From a virus: 64,000 bases of DNA. The DNA is taken from IMG/VR virus record IMGVR_UViG_3300036985_005960, positions 1-64,000 of that record. One strand, given 5' to 3'. The notes under the pieces were generated by a model. That model did not search any database and was not told the origin of the DNA. It saw nothing but the letters and a program-made list of their open reading frames with translations. Made by a program: the position numbers and the translations under genes. This document shows positions 1 to 15,400 of the stretch, piece after piece (position 1 is the stretch's first letter; the number at the start of each line of letters is the position of its first letter).

Positions 1-2
1 TA

Positions 3-3000
3 TGTTCTTTAGATAAACCAACTTTCAAAGATGGCCCCTCTTTTATAGAGAATGGAGAACAAGTATCTTGGTTACATAGAGCTTTTGGAGAGCAGTATAT
101 TGGTAAAAAATTAGGTACTACTGTAGAGAGATCTAGATTATATACTTTAGTTATAAATAAGACTGCAAGAAAATTTACTTCTGAAGAATCTAAAAATTTA
201 TCTGCACCTTCAGAAAATTTCACAGAGGCGGTTGTTAGTGAATATAAGAATTTCTTAGTATCAACGGATCCTTCTTATACAACACCGGCTACTACAACAA
301 CTGAAGATAAGAATACTACAAATTCTGAAGACAAAGAAAATGATTATCATAATCTTGTTAAAGCGTTAGCTGGCCCTACTATTAAAAAGATAGAACCGGC
401 TGTTATGGTAACAACAGGGGTGTCAACTACACCATTAGGTAATAGCTTAACAAATAGTCAATTAGCTGTGCCAGCATTAAATGCAGATTTAAAAAATAAA
501 AAACGTATAGAAGATGCAGAATATTTAGGACAAATATTTTTAATAAATAAATATCCTGAATTGTCAGCTGGCATACAGAATATTATAGAGGACGAGGGAT
601 TAACATTAGAAGAGAAAAAAGAATCTATAGAGAAACTTATAAATGATAAGATAGAAAAAGATTCTGATAAAAATGAGCTTATAATTGTTGAGGACGGAGA
701 TAATACCGAACTTGAAATAATGAATTCGATAGATACAGAAGAAGATAAATTATCAGATAAAGTTAAATCTAAGATTGCTTCAGAAGTACAAGCTGCTTAT
801 TTCCTAGATTTAGGTCTGATGTCTGCATACACTTCAACTAATCAAAATATACCGAATTCAAATGAGAATTTGAAGCAGTCTGTTGTATCAGATTTACAAT
901 CATACGATGACGCTGGACTATTTAAATATGAGCTAGTTAATTCTCCTATGGAAGGTATCAACGCTTTAGGTGAGAAAGAAAACTATGATACTGGATTTAT
1001 AAAAGCAACATTATTGAAAGATACAAAAGATGGATTAGCTGGTAGTTTCTTTGGTATCAGAATATTCACTCCAGATGTTGATAAAGTAGAAGATACATTT
1101 AGAAAATCACAAGTATATCAGTATAAGACTTTATTACAATCAGGCGATATAAGTTTGTCACGTTTTGCTGTTAAGAACATAATAAAAAGTATTACACCGG
1201 GTAATGTAAAATCAGGACAGAAAACATCATTAGAGTCATTCATAAAGAATATAAAAGAGAAGAATCCTGGAATAAAAATATCTAGTAGTATTTATATTAA
1301 TACTGTACCGAATCATCCTTTCAGAGGTAATTCTTTCTTACTTTATACTTATAATCCTGAAGTAGATTTGAATGATGAGTTCATTAATAAGTCTAGTTTT
1401 TCAGAAGTAAATCTAACCTCTATTGGTAAAAAATTTAGTAAGTTAGATAACGGAGTAGGTATTATCAGATTAAACTCTGAGAATATTTCTGTAGAAGATT
1501 TCTACAGTACGTTTAAATCAACTAGATTAACTGGAGATTCAGAAGGAACTAAGCATTTGATGAATGACTATACTGGTGGTATTTCTTCAACTCAATTGTT
1601 GTGTACTTTAGCTACTTTCCTTAAGGTAGCAAGAGCAAAATATAACATTGCTACTTCCGAAGTTGATAGTAAAATAGCTTTTATTTTAGAGAAAACTCCG
1701 GACGGCTTATTTAATAAAGGAGAAAATACTACTGATGCTATTAAAGTATTCGAAAGTAAATGTAATAATATTCTAGATAGTTTCGATCAAGAAACAGTAA
1801 AGGATTTTGTTCAATTCTTAACTAATCATTTTTCTGATTCACAAATATTAACTTCTTATGAAGATAATATGGCGATAAAACATAAAATAGATTTGTTCGG
1901 ATACAAAGTTGGTAAAGATGGCGGAAGAGTAACCTTAATGAACTTAAGAGTACTGATGGATTATTTCCAACAATACGATGATAATATGGGTGGAGAAAAA
2001 GAGATTATTAATTTATTCAGTAAAGTAATAAAATCTTCTCATAAGTTTTCTAATGGAATGTACGCTTGGCCGGAGATGAACAAGAATAAGAGAGCTGTAA
2101 ATAAAACATTTGGTACTTTAAACAGAAGTTTAGAAGATATTATAGAAGATGAAAGTGTACACGGAAAGAATCTTTTTTCTGTTAGCATAGATTCTATACA
2201 ATCTCCTCTATTATATTTATCGATAGAAAATATATTAAATTTATCTCAAGCTAATAATACAGAATCTACTAAGAAAATAATTAGCAAGTTTGAGTTATTA
2301 TTAAATAAAATAGATAGTAGCAGTATAGAAGATATTGATGCATTATCTGACGAGGTTATTAATTATATGGATAAGGCTTCATCATCAGAAAAGATTGCGT
2401 TAGAAGAAGCAATAGAGAGATTATCAAAATCAGATATTAAACCTGTTGATACATTCTCTAACTTAACAAAATTATATACTGATCCTAGCGAATTACAATC
2501 TGCTCTAGATAAAAATGTTGATCTATCAGATATAAATATATTATCACTTGGTAAATTAGGACAATTATTCTTTAAATATTATGATGCTAAAAATAATAAT
2601 AATTTAGGAGTAATGGAAAGTTTAAAATCTCGTATTCTAGATGAGATTTCTCCTGTAAATCCGGAAGTAGAATTAAAGCAAAAAACATATTTATTAGATA
2701 AGGAAAAGGAAAAAATTATATTAGATATAGAATCTAAATTAAATTCTGAGATACAATCTAAAAGTAATATTGAACCCGAAGTAGTTAGAGGAGATTACCA
2801 AAAATTATTAGATACAGCAAAATATTTTGTTAATAGTAAAGAAGAAACTAATACTGAATTGACAGGAAAATATCCTGTAATTTATAAATTGTATACAGAA
2901 ATAGAAGAAGCTAGAAAAAATGATTTAAATAATGTGAAAGAAGCTTCTGAAATTTCTAAAATAGAGAAAATTTATGATAATTTTATTATGGATTTACATA

Positions 3001-3470
3001 ATAAGGAAAAAATTAGTAGTGAGATAAAAGAAAAAATAGAAGATTCAAAACAAGCTATAGGAGATGTAAATAAAAAATATAGCGAGGAATTAGAGAAATT
3101 AAATAAAAGTACTACAGAGAATGAAACAGAATTGTTAAATTCAATTAAATCACCTGATCAAAAAATAGGTGAGGCTCTTGTTGAAATTAATAATATGATG
3201 ACTGTATCTAATACTAATTTGTTCCCTAGTATACCTAATGTAAAAACTTTATCAGAAGACCAAAAAAGTCAGATGATATCTCTATTTTCTCAAGCTTCTA
3301 GCATAGAAAATGGATTACAAGATATTTATATAGCTTATATGAATGGTGAAGTAGAAGAAAGTATTTTAGATAAATTGACATCAGTACTATTTGATACAAA
3401 TGAAGATTTGTATTCAGCTGTAATGGAGTACAATAATAAACTAAAAACTTTTTGTCCTACTAAAATATGA
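3..3470 (+). CDS. Large virion-block protein, N-terminus outside the window
   Basis: The reading frame is open from the left edge of the window, so the true start lies outside; the ATG at 405 is internal, because the 134 codons before it are open and protein-like. At least 1,155 residues are visible. I recognise no enzyme domain. The protein is rich in Ser, Asn, Lys and Glu, has a Thr-rich linker just before residue 135 (TTPATTTT), and its last third is helical and charged with coiled-coil character (DKEKEKIILDIESKLNSE). It ends in a TGA that overlaps the ATG of the RNA polymerase gene (ATGA), which implies translational coupling. In crAss-like phages the genes next to the polymerase encode large proteins packaged in the virion; that role here is inferred from position only. 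Confidence 0.75.
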   Translation, partial: CSLDKPTFKDGPSFIENGEQVSWLHRAFGEQYIGKKLGTTVERSRLYTLVINKTARKFTSEESKNLSAPSENFTEAVVSEYKNFLVSTDPSYTTPATTTTEDKNTTNSEDKENDYHNLVKALAGPTIKKIEPAVMVTTGVSTTPLGNSLTNSQLAVPALNADLKNKKRIEDAEYLGQIFLINKYPELSAGIQNIIEDEGLTLEEKKESIEKLINDKIEKDSDKNELIIVEDGDNTELEIMNSIDTEEDKLSDKVKSKIASEVQAAYFLDLGLMSAYTSTNQNIPNSNENLKQSVVSDLQSYDDAGLFKYELVNSPMEGINALGEKENYDTGFIKATLLKDTKDGLAGSFFGIRIFTPDVDKVEDTFRKSQVYQYKTLLQSGDISLSRFAVKNIIKSITPGNVKSGQKTSLESFIKNIKEKNPGIKISSSIYINTVPNHPFRGNSFLLYTYNPEVDLNDEFINKSSFSEVNLTSIGKKFSKLDNGVGIIRLNSENISVEDFYSTFKSTRLTGDSEGTKHLMNDYTGGISSTQLLCTLATFLKVARAKYNIATSEVDSKIAFILEKTPDGLFNKGENTTDAIKVFESKCNNILDSFDQETVKDFVQFLTNHFSDSQILTSYEDNMAIKHKIDLFGYKVGKDGGRVTLMNLRVLMDYFQQYDDNMGGEKEIINLFSKVIKSSHKFSNGMYAWPEMNKNKRAVNKTFGTLNRSLEDIIEDESVHGKNLFSVSIDSIQSPLLYLSIENILNLSQANNTESTKKIISKFELLLNKIDSSSIEDIDALSDEVINYMDKASSSEKIALEEAIERLSKSDIKPVDTFSNLTKLYTDPSELQSALDKNVDLSDINILSLGKLGQLFFKYYDAKNNNNLGVMESLKSRILDEISPVNPEVELKQKTYLLDKEKEKIILDIESKLNSEIQSKSNIEPEVVRGDYQKLLDTAKYFVNSKEETNTELTGKYPVIYKLYTEIEEARKNDLNNVKEASEISKIEKIYDNFIMDLHNKEKISSEIKEKIEDSKQAIGDVNKKYSEELEKLNKSTTENETELLNSIKSPDQKIGEALVEINNMMTVSNTNLFPSIPNVKTLSEDQKSQMISLFSQASSIENGLQDIYIAYMNGEVEESILDKLTSVLFDTNEDLYSAVMEYNNKLKTFCPTKI

Positions 3471-6400
3471 GTAAAATAAACAAATGTATTGCTGCGGCCT
3501 ATCAGATTAATAGTAATATTGATATGGCTTTGCGTTTTAAAGCTTCTGGAAAATTAGGATTTAATGCTATGGATTATATAGCAGATTCTATATTAAATAA
3601 CAGTCCGGAATTTATTAAGGCTTTAATTGGCAAGAACGATCCTGAAAATCTAGAACTTTACAAACATTATTTAGACACAGTAGTTACTATTACGACTGCA
3701 AAAGTAGCTAGATTGTCTAGTACTAAATTTGATAATAAGATAACAGATGCTTATTCTAAATTAGGTATTCCTATGGATACTATGAGAAAAGAATTATCTG
3801 ATCTTATAGAATCCAAATTATCAAAAATAGATCTTGGTATAATTGACGAAAATAAGTCTCTTGAGACTTTAACGCAATCTAATATTACAGGTTCTGAAAA
3901 AGATTTAACTTCTACAGACGCAACAGTAGAAATTAAAAATAATGTTGATGTAATACGAGATTTAGGTGTATTATCTTTCAGACCACTACCATTAATAAAT
4001 AATTCTCAAGCAAATTATACCGAAATAATAAATCATTATTTCACTAGTAATCCTCAATTAATTGAAGAATTCGAAAAGTTATTCAAAGATACTTTTATGA
4101 ATTCAATTTTTGATACAAATTTATATTCAGAAACACCATATAGAAATGTTAATGATGCTATATTAAATTCTAAATCTATAATGGAATCCTTAGCTCAAGG
4201 TTCTTCCCTAACATTAGAGAATGATATAGCTAATTATGCTGATTCAGATGTAAGTATTAGAAATGGATATTATGCTCAAATAATAAATAATCATTTCTCT
4301 AATATTGCTTCTGATTTACTTCCTGGAATAGACTTTACTAAATTCGATTTTAATAAAGAAAATAATTCTAGTATTTCATTTTCCGCTTCTATGAGCAGTG
4401 ATAGTTCATATGATATGATGAATCAATTTATTAAGCAGTTATTATTAAATACTAATAAATTATCTGTTAATAAACAAGATTTATCTACTTCTATGTCTAC
4501 TGGGAATAGTAGAATAACAGAATCTAATATTAATTATGCGCTTAAAACTACTCATGATTTAGATCAATCAGATTTTGATCAATGGTGTAAAAACTTTAAA
4601 TATGAAATTGATATCTTATCAAATTCAGAAGAGAAAGATATATTGTCTTCATTTTATTATAAATATTTTGCTACGGAACCTTATATGGTTGACAACATAG
4701 CAAAACAATCTCTTAATTATATTGCAAAAAATAGTGATAAAATATCAGAAGAAGACAGACAAAATATACATAATATAGTAACTAATACTTACAACCATTT
4801 TGCTGGAAATTTAAATGCTGAATCTAATATATTTATTAATGACAAGATCACTTTAACACAGCATTTACATGCTGAGGCTGCTAGTCAATTGATAGAGTCT
4901 TTTAAAAATGGTTTAGTACTATATACAGGAGGTACACAGACTTTAAAAGCTGATGTTCTTAAGAAAATATCAATAGAGCAAAACAATGAGAATTTAATTA
5001 TAAAGATAAATAAACACGAAATAAAAGTATCTTTAAACAAGAATAATGGATTAACTTATATTCAAGTAGAAGAGCCTTTATCTGATGCAGTAAATGCTTC
5101 TTTAATGAAGATTCTACTCGGTGATAATTCATTAATAAATAAACGCCCTGTTTTAAAGGATTATATTATCAATAATAAAGGTAATGATTTTGAATTAACA
5201 AATTTAATTGCCAATATTGCCTGGGTATTAAAATCTAAACAAGATCCTAAAGCAATACAAGATATTATTAATTCTCAACAGTCTAATGCTTTAAAACCTG
5301 TCATATTTGATTCTAATCAATTAGATTTAAAAGACACTTTATTTAATGCTATTGATAAAGGAAATTCTAATTCTAGATCTAATATAGTGCCAAAACTTAT
5401 TGAATCTTCAAAAAGAATAAGCATGGCTATTAAATCTAAGAGACTTAACTTAAATAGAGATATTGTCTCTAATATAATGAAGTCTAATATGATGTATTCT
5501 ACTGAATCTAATATAAGAGAGGTGGAGAAAAAAGCTAAAGAAGGAGTAAAGACTTTGTTGGGTAATAATTTATTTGTAAAAAGAAAATTTAAAGTTGTAC
5601 AATATTATGCTTTAGAAGGATTAAAAATAGGAGATACAAGTAAAACTCTTTCTCAATTGTCAGAGAAAGAACAACAACATTTATTAATCTCTTCATTTGC
5701 ATCATCTGCAATAACAAGTAATTATAGACAAGGATTAGTATTATTAACTATACCATCTGATAAATCAAATATTACAGCTCCATTAATAGAATCATTAGGT
5801 AATAATTTAGATTTTATGCCGGTTCATAATGTTAATGGATTTGTAACTCTTAACAAGCCAGCTTTAGTATCTCAACTTATAGATACCAAAAAAACATTTC
5901 ATACAGATTTAGCTAATCAAATAGTTTCTTTATGGAAAGCAGAAATTAGTAAAAATATGTCTAGTAATGTAGAATTATTAGCTAAACTAAATTCTGTTAA
6001 GGATATAAATGAATTACAAAATTTTGCTAAAGAAAATAAAATACCAGTTGATATTTTAAAAAGTTTAACTAGCGAAATACATTATAAAACTGCTTATAGC
6101 AAAGACGGTAATTATGCAGTAATTGGAGATATTTTTCTTTCCAACTATAATACTTGGAATGATCCAACCAAATCTTCAGATAAAGTAAAAGAATTAGAAA
6201 GAGATTTCTTTAATCAATTAATTAAAGACGGATACTATAAAAATAAAAAATTAACTATAGATTTACCATACGATATTAATAAAGCTTTGTCTAATAGATT
6301 TCCAAAAAATCCTACTAGTTCTTTATTATTATCTTATTTCTATGCTAGTGCTACCATGACTAGTGAAGTAAATAATTTAGTAGGAGCATCTATATATCAA

Positions 6401-9400
6401 TTTAAGGATGGAGAAAGAGATTCTAAATCTAAAATTGAGAAAACAGCAAAAATATTATTTGATAAAAAAGTTGCACAAGCTGCAATAGACAAAAAATCTA
6501 TTGATGAAGCTGCAGTATATGAAGAGGTTTACGCTTCTGTAAGACATAATGAATTATACAGTAATATGTATATGAATCAAATCAAACGTAATGCTCCTTT
6601 AACTTCCGGTATAGAAAAGCTAAGATTAGCTTCAAAGAAAGAAAAGGGATTAATGTTTGAAAAGGTTGCTTATTCAGCTGTAGTAGAAGATAACGTTTCA
6701 TTTGTAGAATTATTAGGTGCTTTATCTCCGGACTTAAAACAAGAATCTACGGATGCTGTATGTTTTGTTAGCTGGTTCTATCATAAAAAGATGGCTAATA
6801 GTATTGGTGGAGTTTACTCTACTAATTTTGAAGAAGATGCACCGTTAAAAGATATTACATTATCAAAAGATTCTGTAACAGGTGTACTTACTATACAAAA
6901 GAAAGCTTCTTTTAAATTAAGTATAGAGCATTTAAAGAATGGTAGTCCTTTGTTACAAAAGGCATTTATTAAAATGCATAATACAATAAAATTTAATAAT
7001 CCATTTAATACTAATGGGATTATATGTAGTTCAGTATATGACGTATGGGTTGCTAATGGTGGATGGGGAAATATGCAAACTGCATTTGAGAAAACGGCAG
7101 AATTCTTAGCAGAAAATACAGAATATAGAAATCAATATATAGAAATATTGAATTTTAAAAGTGCAGAGAAAACAGGAAATTCTAGTATAAACTCTTTTGA
7201 ATCTTTAAATGATTTAAACCAACCGTTGCTATATAAAGAAATTAACATGCTAAATCATGGTAATATCTTAAGAGCAGGACATGATACAGATACAACAGAT
7301 AAGACTGGTAATAAATCTGATTTATCTACTCCTACTCAAATTGTTACAGCATTAGGATTAGAAGGTGCAACACAAGATTTATCTAATGAGGTTTATAAAG
7401 CTTTAGAGCATATTTCAATAAATGAATTAAATGCTTTCAATGAAGATATTAAAGATAAGGCTGTTCATATACTTCAAAAAAAGATAGAGACTTCAGACAA
7501 CACATTAAACATTGGTGCAGAAAAGATAGCAAATATTTTCTTATTAGTTAATAAACATAAGCTACATATAAAATTATCAGAAAATGAAGAATCTGAATTA
7601 CTTGGATATTTAACAGAATATAGTGCTATCGAAGCAGCAAAAAATTATATTTTCAAAGATATAACAAAGAAAGCTTTAGCAACAAGAGAAACACATGGTC
7701 CAGGGACAGACTTGATTAATAAAGTTAATCCTGATTGGGGATCATTACAACTTAAATCAGTTTTAAGAACTGCGTTGGCTTCACATTTAGATTCATTAAC
7801 TATCAAATTAAAAATGTCAGGAGGGCAACACGTTGTTGCAACAGCAGAAAAGTTTTTACAAGTATTCACAACACCAAATGGCGCAAGATTAACAAGATCT
7901 TCTTATAATAAAGTAGCACCAAAAAATACATTAATTACAAAAAATAATAGACACTTATATTCATTTACTGATTTAGTTACTGTTGATAACGATCCTAAAT
8001 TATATGCATTTGGTGATCTTACAGAAGAAATATTAGAAAATAATATAGTAAATGGTATTGATTTAGAATCAGAAAATCTAATTTCGGAATTATCTTTTAT
8101 GAAATATTTTAGATATGATGAAAATGGAAAGAGACTATATTTTGGCACAGCAGAATCTAATACAGATGTAATATACAATCAATTAAAAAATGCCGTTACA
8201 GAAGGAGATAGAAGAAATTTAGAGCATGAAATACAAATAATCTTAAATAAAGATCATTGGATTACAGAATCTACAGAATTTATTACTCCAATGATGCATT
8301 TAGCATCTTATAATTTAAAAACTTCTGATGATATAACAGATATTATAGGTGATGTAGATGTTTACGCTCCGAATTCTGAAAAAGAAATTATTAATAACTC
8401 AGAATCATTCTTTAGAAAACGCCTTAATGAGATTGCTTCTAATAATTTAAATTTATCTTTGCTTGTGAAGAGTAAAAATAAACAGGGATTATTATTAGAT
8501 TTATTTTCCACTAGAAGAAATGGAGAGTTAAGAATAAAACTGGCAACGACTTCTGGTATAGTTGATATAGATAAAACTATTAAAAATTTAAAGTATAATC
8601 TTAAAGGTGTAAACAGTATTGAAGCTGATACTTTTATATCAGAAATAAGAGAATCCTTAAAAAGTACCGAACAAAATATATTAAAAGCAGAAGGTGATCC
8701 TAAAGATGTATCATTATATAATAGTACATTAGGCTTATTAGGTATTAGTGCCAAAGCAAAACAAAGACTTGTTATTGACAAGCTAGCAATTTCGCAATCT
8801 AATGCTTTCTACAAAGTATTAGAATTTGTAACTTGCCGTATACCTTCTCAAGGAAAACAATCTGGTACAGTAGGACGAAGTATAGGGTTTATAAATGATA
8901 CCAAAAATACTTTTTATACAGGTGTTGTCTTTACTAAATTAACTGGTCAAGATCACGATAATGATAAACTTAATACAGTAGTTTTATCTGTCAATGAATT
9001 TGGAGAAATATATGATTATACTAAATATTTAGATGAAAATGGAAAAATATCTAGTGATAAACAAGAGGAAGTAAAAAGAAATATAATTACAGAACTAAGT
9101 GAAAAGTTTAAATCAGAAAGTGTTAGCGAACTTTCTAATAGAATAAATAATGCTTTAGCTTCTGAAAAAAATTATCTTATAAATGCATTAAAAAATTATG
9201 CATATGATAAGATGAAAGAAACTTTTAAATCATCTAAGAATGCTATAGAAAGTCAGACACCTATTTCTATGGATTCAATACAAAGTGCTGTTAGTAAAGT
9301 TGGTACTATCTATGAAACTTCAAAAGAAGATATAGAAGAAGATGATAAAGGAATATCTAACTTATCTGCTGCAAATTTTAGTCCTGATAATATTGCTGGT

Positions 9401-12400
9401 GTACCTTCTTTAATAAAAATATTAACAGTAGGTAAAGGTGTTGTTGGTATTGCTGCTAATAATATGAAGATATTTGGTGCAGTATTTAATGCTAATAGCC
9501 AGGACATAGAAAAAACTTATACAAGATTCTTTGTAAATCCAGAAATGGAGAACTTGCCATTTGCTCAATCAAAAGAATATATGGATCTTTACAAAGAAAC
9601 ATTTGATCTTCAGAATGATTATGATTCTAATAACATGAGTCATACTGTAAAAATATTTGTTGAGGAAAAAGATGGATCTGTTAGTGTAAAAAAATCTGAT
9701 GGAATAGCTAACATAAAAAGTGTTAATTTTGAGAAATCAAAAGATATCGCTGTTATTGCTGTAGCTAATAAATTCTATGAAGAAAATAATAGTTTAGTAC
9801 CAGATTCTGAAGCATTTAACGATGCACTAGAACTCGAAGTAAGAAAATATTTAGATGCTAAAAATATAACTACTCAACAAGCTTGGGAGTATATTTCTGA
9901 ATTATTATCTGCTGCAACGGATAATGCTAAAGAGTTTATCTTAGGTCGTATTGGTGCTGATATGTCAACATCTGGTATTATCTCTAATATGTTGATGTTA
10001 GGTTTTGATTTAAAAACTTCTATTGATTTAATAAATAATCCTACTGTACAAGAAATATTTAAAAAATCAGAAAGAACAAGAGAATTAAACTATAGCGGAA
10101 GAGCAGTAGGTATAAGAGAAGGTATAAAAGAACATATAAGAACTAAAGCAGGTAAGTATACTTTTGATGCTGAAACTTTAAATGCTACAAATAGAGCAAA
10201 AGCTAGTAAAAATAGATACAATAAATTATTAGAAAACAAAAAAAATTCTGTTCAATTTTTATCTGAAGGAGCAAAACCATTTTCAGCATTAGTACAAAAT
10301 GATATCAACAGTATATTGTCAAAAGATATTACTGTAAGCCCTTCAGAATATGCTACTATGTGCAAAAAATTAACGGATAAATATCCTGCATATAGCTTCA
10401 TTAGAACAAGTAAATTAGTATCAGATAATAAAAATTTAAGAAATTTAATTAATATCGTAAAGAATAGCGATACTACTTATGTTTTAGGCTATAAACAAGA
10501 AAATGACTATAAATCAGTATTAGCAGCTGCAGCTCTTTACTTTAATAAAACAGTATACTTTTTAAATGCTAAAGGAGAAGTAACGGATACTATTAATGGA
10601 TCTAGCTTACCAGTAGCATTAGGTTCTAATTATAGTATAATAAATAATTTAAATGTAGATTTAAATCCAGCTACAATCAATGATTCTTTATTTGATGAAA
10701 ATAATGGTATCAATAGCTTTGATTTAATGTACACTATGCAAGTAGAATCAGCTAAACAAGAGTTCGAAAAAGCTGAGAACTTTAAAGCATTAGTATTAAA
10801 TAAATTCTTATTAGACGGACCAAGACAATTATTACAATTCTTAGATGCACTAGATGAGTCAAGATTATTAGGTGGTGTATTAAATATTAATCAAGGTATT
10901 AAAATAACAGATTGGGAAGAATCTGCTTATCTAGCTAAGGTTCAAACAAGTTTGGAAAATGGTACACAATCTTCTTTGTCACAAAAGATAGATGATTTAT
11001 TAAATAATACTAATATACCAAACAATTTACATAAATTTTATAATATACCATTTGTATTAAGTAAGAATCCACATTTTTTAGCTAGTATAAAAGTACAATT
11101 ATTTAATCACATTGCTAATAATGAATTAAATAATATACAAAATATAATCACTTCTTTAGCACAAGATTTTGATTCATCTACCGAGAGTACTGAAGATGAA
11201 TCTCTTATGATGTTGAATGAATATAGAATGGAGAAGAGTTATAAATCTATAGCAGAAATTCCTTATAATTATGCAATATACAAAATGTATAATAGAACGG
11301 ATCTTCCTGATGATTTTAAAGCTATTTCTTTTAAATTAGAAAACAATACTTTCTCTTTTAATTTAAGTAATGCTGAAGAAAGATTTAGCTTCTTAAATAC
11401 ATTGCCTCAAATTATTGATGAACTTAAGGAGTTACATCCTGCATTAAAAAATAATTTGTTTTTACAATCATTAAGAATAGATTCATTAGTTGATAGTTTT
11501 ACGGGTAATTCAATGCCTATAATTAAAACTGGTAATCTAATGGAATTAGAAGAATCAGAGAGAGCAAAATTAAAATTATCTTTTGATACTTTAAATAATG
11601 ACAAAGAATTGGAAGTAAAATCATTATATAATGCTTTAGTTCATTACAGTATTATAATGAATAAAGGTGGTAATGACAAAAATTCTTTCTCCTTATTAAT
11701 TAATCAGTTAGGTAATATATTTAATGAATGGCATAATACATTATCTAGTTTAACAAAAGAAGAAGTATTATCAGCTGTTAGTACTACTGGTGATGCTAGT
11801 ATTTTGTTATCTCCGGAATCTATTATGATGAAATCAACAGCTCAAAGACAAAATGTTAGTTTTGATGATATTGATTTAACATCAGACTTTGAAGCAGATT
11901 TAGCAGAACAAGGTATTTTTAGTAGAAAAAGTGGTAATAGAAAAAATAAATTTTTGCATGCACCAAAGAAAACTAGAACAACACCAAATATTATAAGATC
12001 TAAGGAATATCCTGATTTAGTTTTTATGTGGGGTAAAGATCATAACAATGAAGAAAAATTCATGCTTATCACTCCTAAAGCTAATCCTAAATCTGTTATA
12101 TTAGATTTTAGCAATAATAACTTCGGAGATTTAAATAGAGTTGGATGGCAATTAGGACACACTGCTAATATAGATCAATTTAGAGTAGGACAAGTAGTTT
12201 ACCCTATAATAGGAAGTAACCCAGAAGCTTATGCCGTAATTGTAGATAATAAATGGATTAATGTTTTAAAAGATGATTTAAAATCTTTTAATCCTAATAT
12301 GGTGTTTGATGGTTTAAGAATTGGAAAAAGAGCTTCTAATGATTCTGACACTAACGAAACTGAAGACTATAAACTGTCTGGTTTAACTAAAGATCTTAAT

Positions 12401-15400
12401 ATGTATATTGGAGGTGTTAGTTACAGAATAACAGAGGAAATACCTTCTAACACTAAAAAAGGTGACACAATAGTTAAAGGGCAAACTGTTAGATACGGCC
12501 AACAAAATATTCCAGTAGATGTAGAATACTTAGGCAATGTTTCTTCCGATGAAATATTGAATACTTATTTTAGCGGAATGTCATATGAAGATAAGAGACT
12601 TGTTGAAAGAAATAAAAAGAATGGTAAAGATCAATCTTACCATGTGGTACAGGTAAAATTACTTGAACGACCTAAAATAATCTCTTCATCATCTTTCTTA
12701 AAAGTTATTACAGATAGCAAAGAAGCTAATGCAGTATTAGAAAAAGGCGCAACTTATTTCATGAGTAAGCCAGAATTAACCAAACTTAACAGAGGTAATA
12801 ACATTATTTCTTTAGGAATTGGTAGAAATAGTCAATCTTTTATATTGTCAAAGATAAATGATAGTCTTTATACTCTAGACGAATATGTTAAATATACTGG
12901 TTCTTTATCAACTGCAGCATTAAATTTAGGAATTTCAGAATATGAATTGACAAAGAAATTAGCTAATCCGGAAGAAAAAAAGACATTTATTTATAAATTA
13001 TATCCTTACGATAGCAAAAGCAATTTTATTAATTCAAGACAAGAAATTAATATGGTTGGTAAAATTGATAAGCCAGCTTTAGAAGGAGTAAATATATACC
13101 AATTAAAACATACTAAATTAGGATCTGATTTGTCAGAAGTTTTTGGGTATACTTTAAAAGATTTTTCTTCGTCAACATCTTCAAGAAGAGATTTAGAAAA
13201 AGTGAAACAAGCATTAAAAGAACAAGATAGTTTTGATGATAGCATTATTGATAATAATATAGATTTAATTAACTCTTTGATATCTTCTTCGACAAACATA
13301 TTGTTTACTAATATGAAGGATAATACTTCTGTTGGTTTAAAAGGAAATGCAAGATTATTAAACGAATTTTTGGAATTAAATAAGTTATCTATTGATGATG
13401 TTAAAAATAGATTTGATTCTATAAAACAATCTTTAAATCTAAACAATAAAGATTTAGAAATTGCCTTTACATTATTATCAGAACATATAGAAAAAAATAA
13501 GAGTAGAAATCAATCTAAAAATTTCACCTCATATACTAATAATTTAGAATTACAGGCTGCTATATTATCTGGTAAACCTTTATTTGTGTTCAATAAAAAT
13601 AGAGATCAATGGCAAGAATATAATTATAAAAGTAATATGTTCGAAGATTGCAATCTACCATTATTTGTTGGCAATGAAGTTACTATGTCAGGGGTGGAAA
13701 GACAACTAGAAAGTAATCATGATCTAGAAATACTTACTTCTCTTTTGACACATAATAATAAATTCAGAGAATTAAGCGATGGTACTCTTGGTAAATTTAG
13801 TGTTCATGGAGAGTTATCTCTTTCTGGTGTTCCAATAAATGAGGAAATTAATTCTTCTATTAATAGCTACAACTCTAAATCAGATAGTACAGAAGATTTT
13901 TACACTTCAAAGAGTGATGAAATGTTCTTATTTAAAAATGAAAAGAATAATCCTTTTATATCGTCATCTGTTTCAGGAGATTTAATTAGAAAAGTAATTA
14001 CTCTTGATGGTCAAGAATTTCCATTAGAAGATTTCAGAGAACAAGAGAATGTTGTATTAACAAAATATGCTGATGGAGCTGTAAAAATAATTCTTACAAC
14101 AAGTTACGGAGAAGTTACTTATGTAAGTATGTCACCGGAATTAATAGCAGAATACTCTAACTTTACTGGAGAGGAACAATATGATAATTTCAAATTCAAA
14201 ATAGGAGATAAATATTTTATTTTCAATAATATATTAAAAATAAAGGATGTCAGATCATTTGAATTAAGAGATCAATTAAAGACTGAAAAAGAACAATTAA
14301 AAAAATTAGGCTTAATAGCTGCGGATCATTTTAATAATGTTATCACGCCTTTGTACAAAAGCTTAAGATTTCCAAAGAATGCAGATCCTTCTAAATCATT
14401 TAGATTCAAAGGTATAGATTCATATAATGGCTTTATTACTTGGATTAGTTCTGATAATGATTTTGATTTTTCAGAAGAAGAAAAGGTTCTTGTAGAAAAA
14501 TTAATAGAAGAGAACAAGAAATACAAAAATATGGTGCAGTCAACAAGAGATTTTGTTGAGGCATTACGTGCCAAATTTTCTAGTTCTTTGGATGCAAAAG
14601 CATCAAACATATCTTTTACAAATCCTTCAACAGAAGTTTTAGTATTCTTAACAGATGGTTTTAATTTTGGACAAAACACTTTAATTGAAAAATTACAAAG
14701 AGATAAAGGGTTATCTTTAGCATTATCTAATTTTGATACTCAATTAGCATACGATAAAACTAATAGCTTATTCTATTTAAAATTATTTACAGAAAATAAA
14801 ATAGCTGATAATGGTGCATTAATAAAATCTATTGGAAAATTATTATATACTGCACAAGAAGATCTTGATAAAAATAAAGATTTAGCTAAGACTTTTATTT
14901 TAGATTTACCAGTAAATGGTTTAGAAGAAAAAGTATTTGGGGATATGACAGGATATGATGCTGGAAGAGCTATCTCTAGAGCTTTATCACTTTTGAAATC
15001 AAGAAATACATGGCCTAGCAATTTAGTTTTATCAAGTAGATTAGCAGAATTTGTAAATTCTACAGACGGTTTCATAAATCTTGCAACAATAAATAGAACT
15101 AAACCTTTCGAAGTTGTACACTTATCAAGTGAGTCTAATAACATTTACAATTTTAGAGGAGCTGACTTCATGCAAAGAAATATGACCTCTGGGTCTGCTT
15201 CTACTATAGCTTCAACATGGGCAAATTGGCTAGGTACCGAAAGTAAAAATCTTTATGCTGCTAGTGAAATTGGTAGTATAGTACAATCTAGATTTAATGG
15301 CAATGAAGAAAAAGCATTTAAATCTTTATTGACACTATGGGCTCAACAAAATCCTAAAGCATTCAACAGAATTGCTTTTGATATTGGAAATAAATCTATT

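Noticed and set aside
405-3470. ATG at 405 as the start of the first gene.
   Set aside because: The same frame is open and protein-like from base 3 to 405, so the true start lies outside the window.
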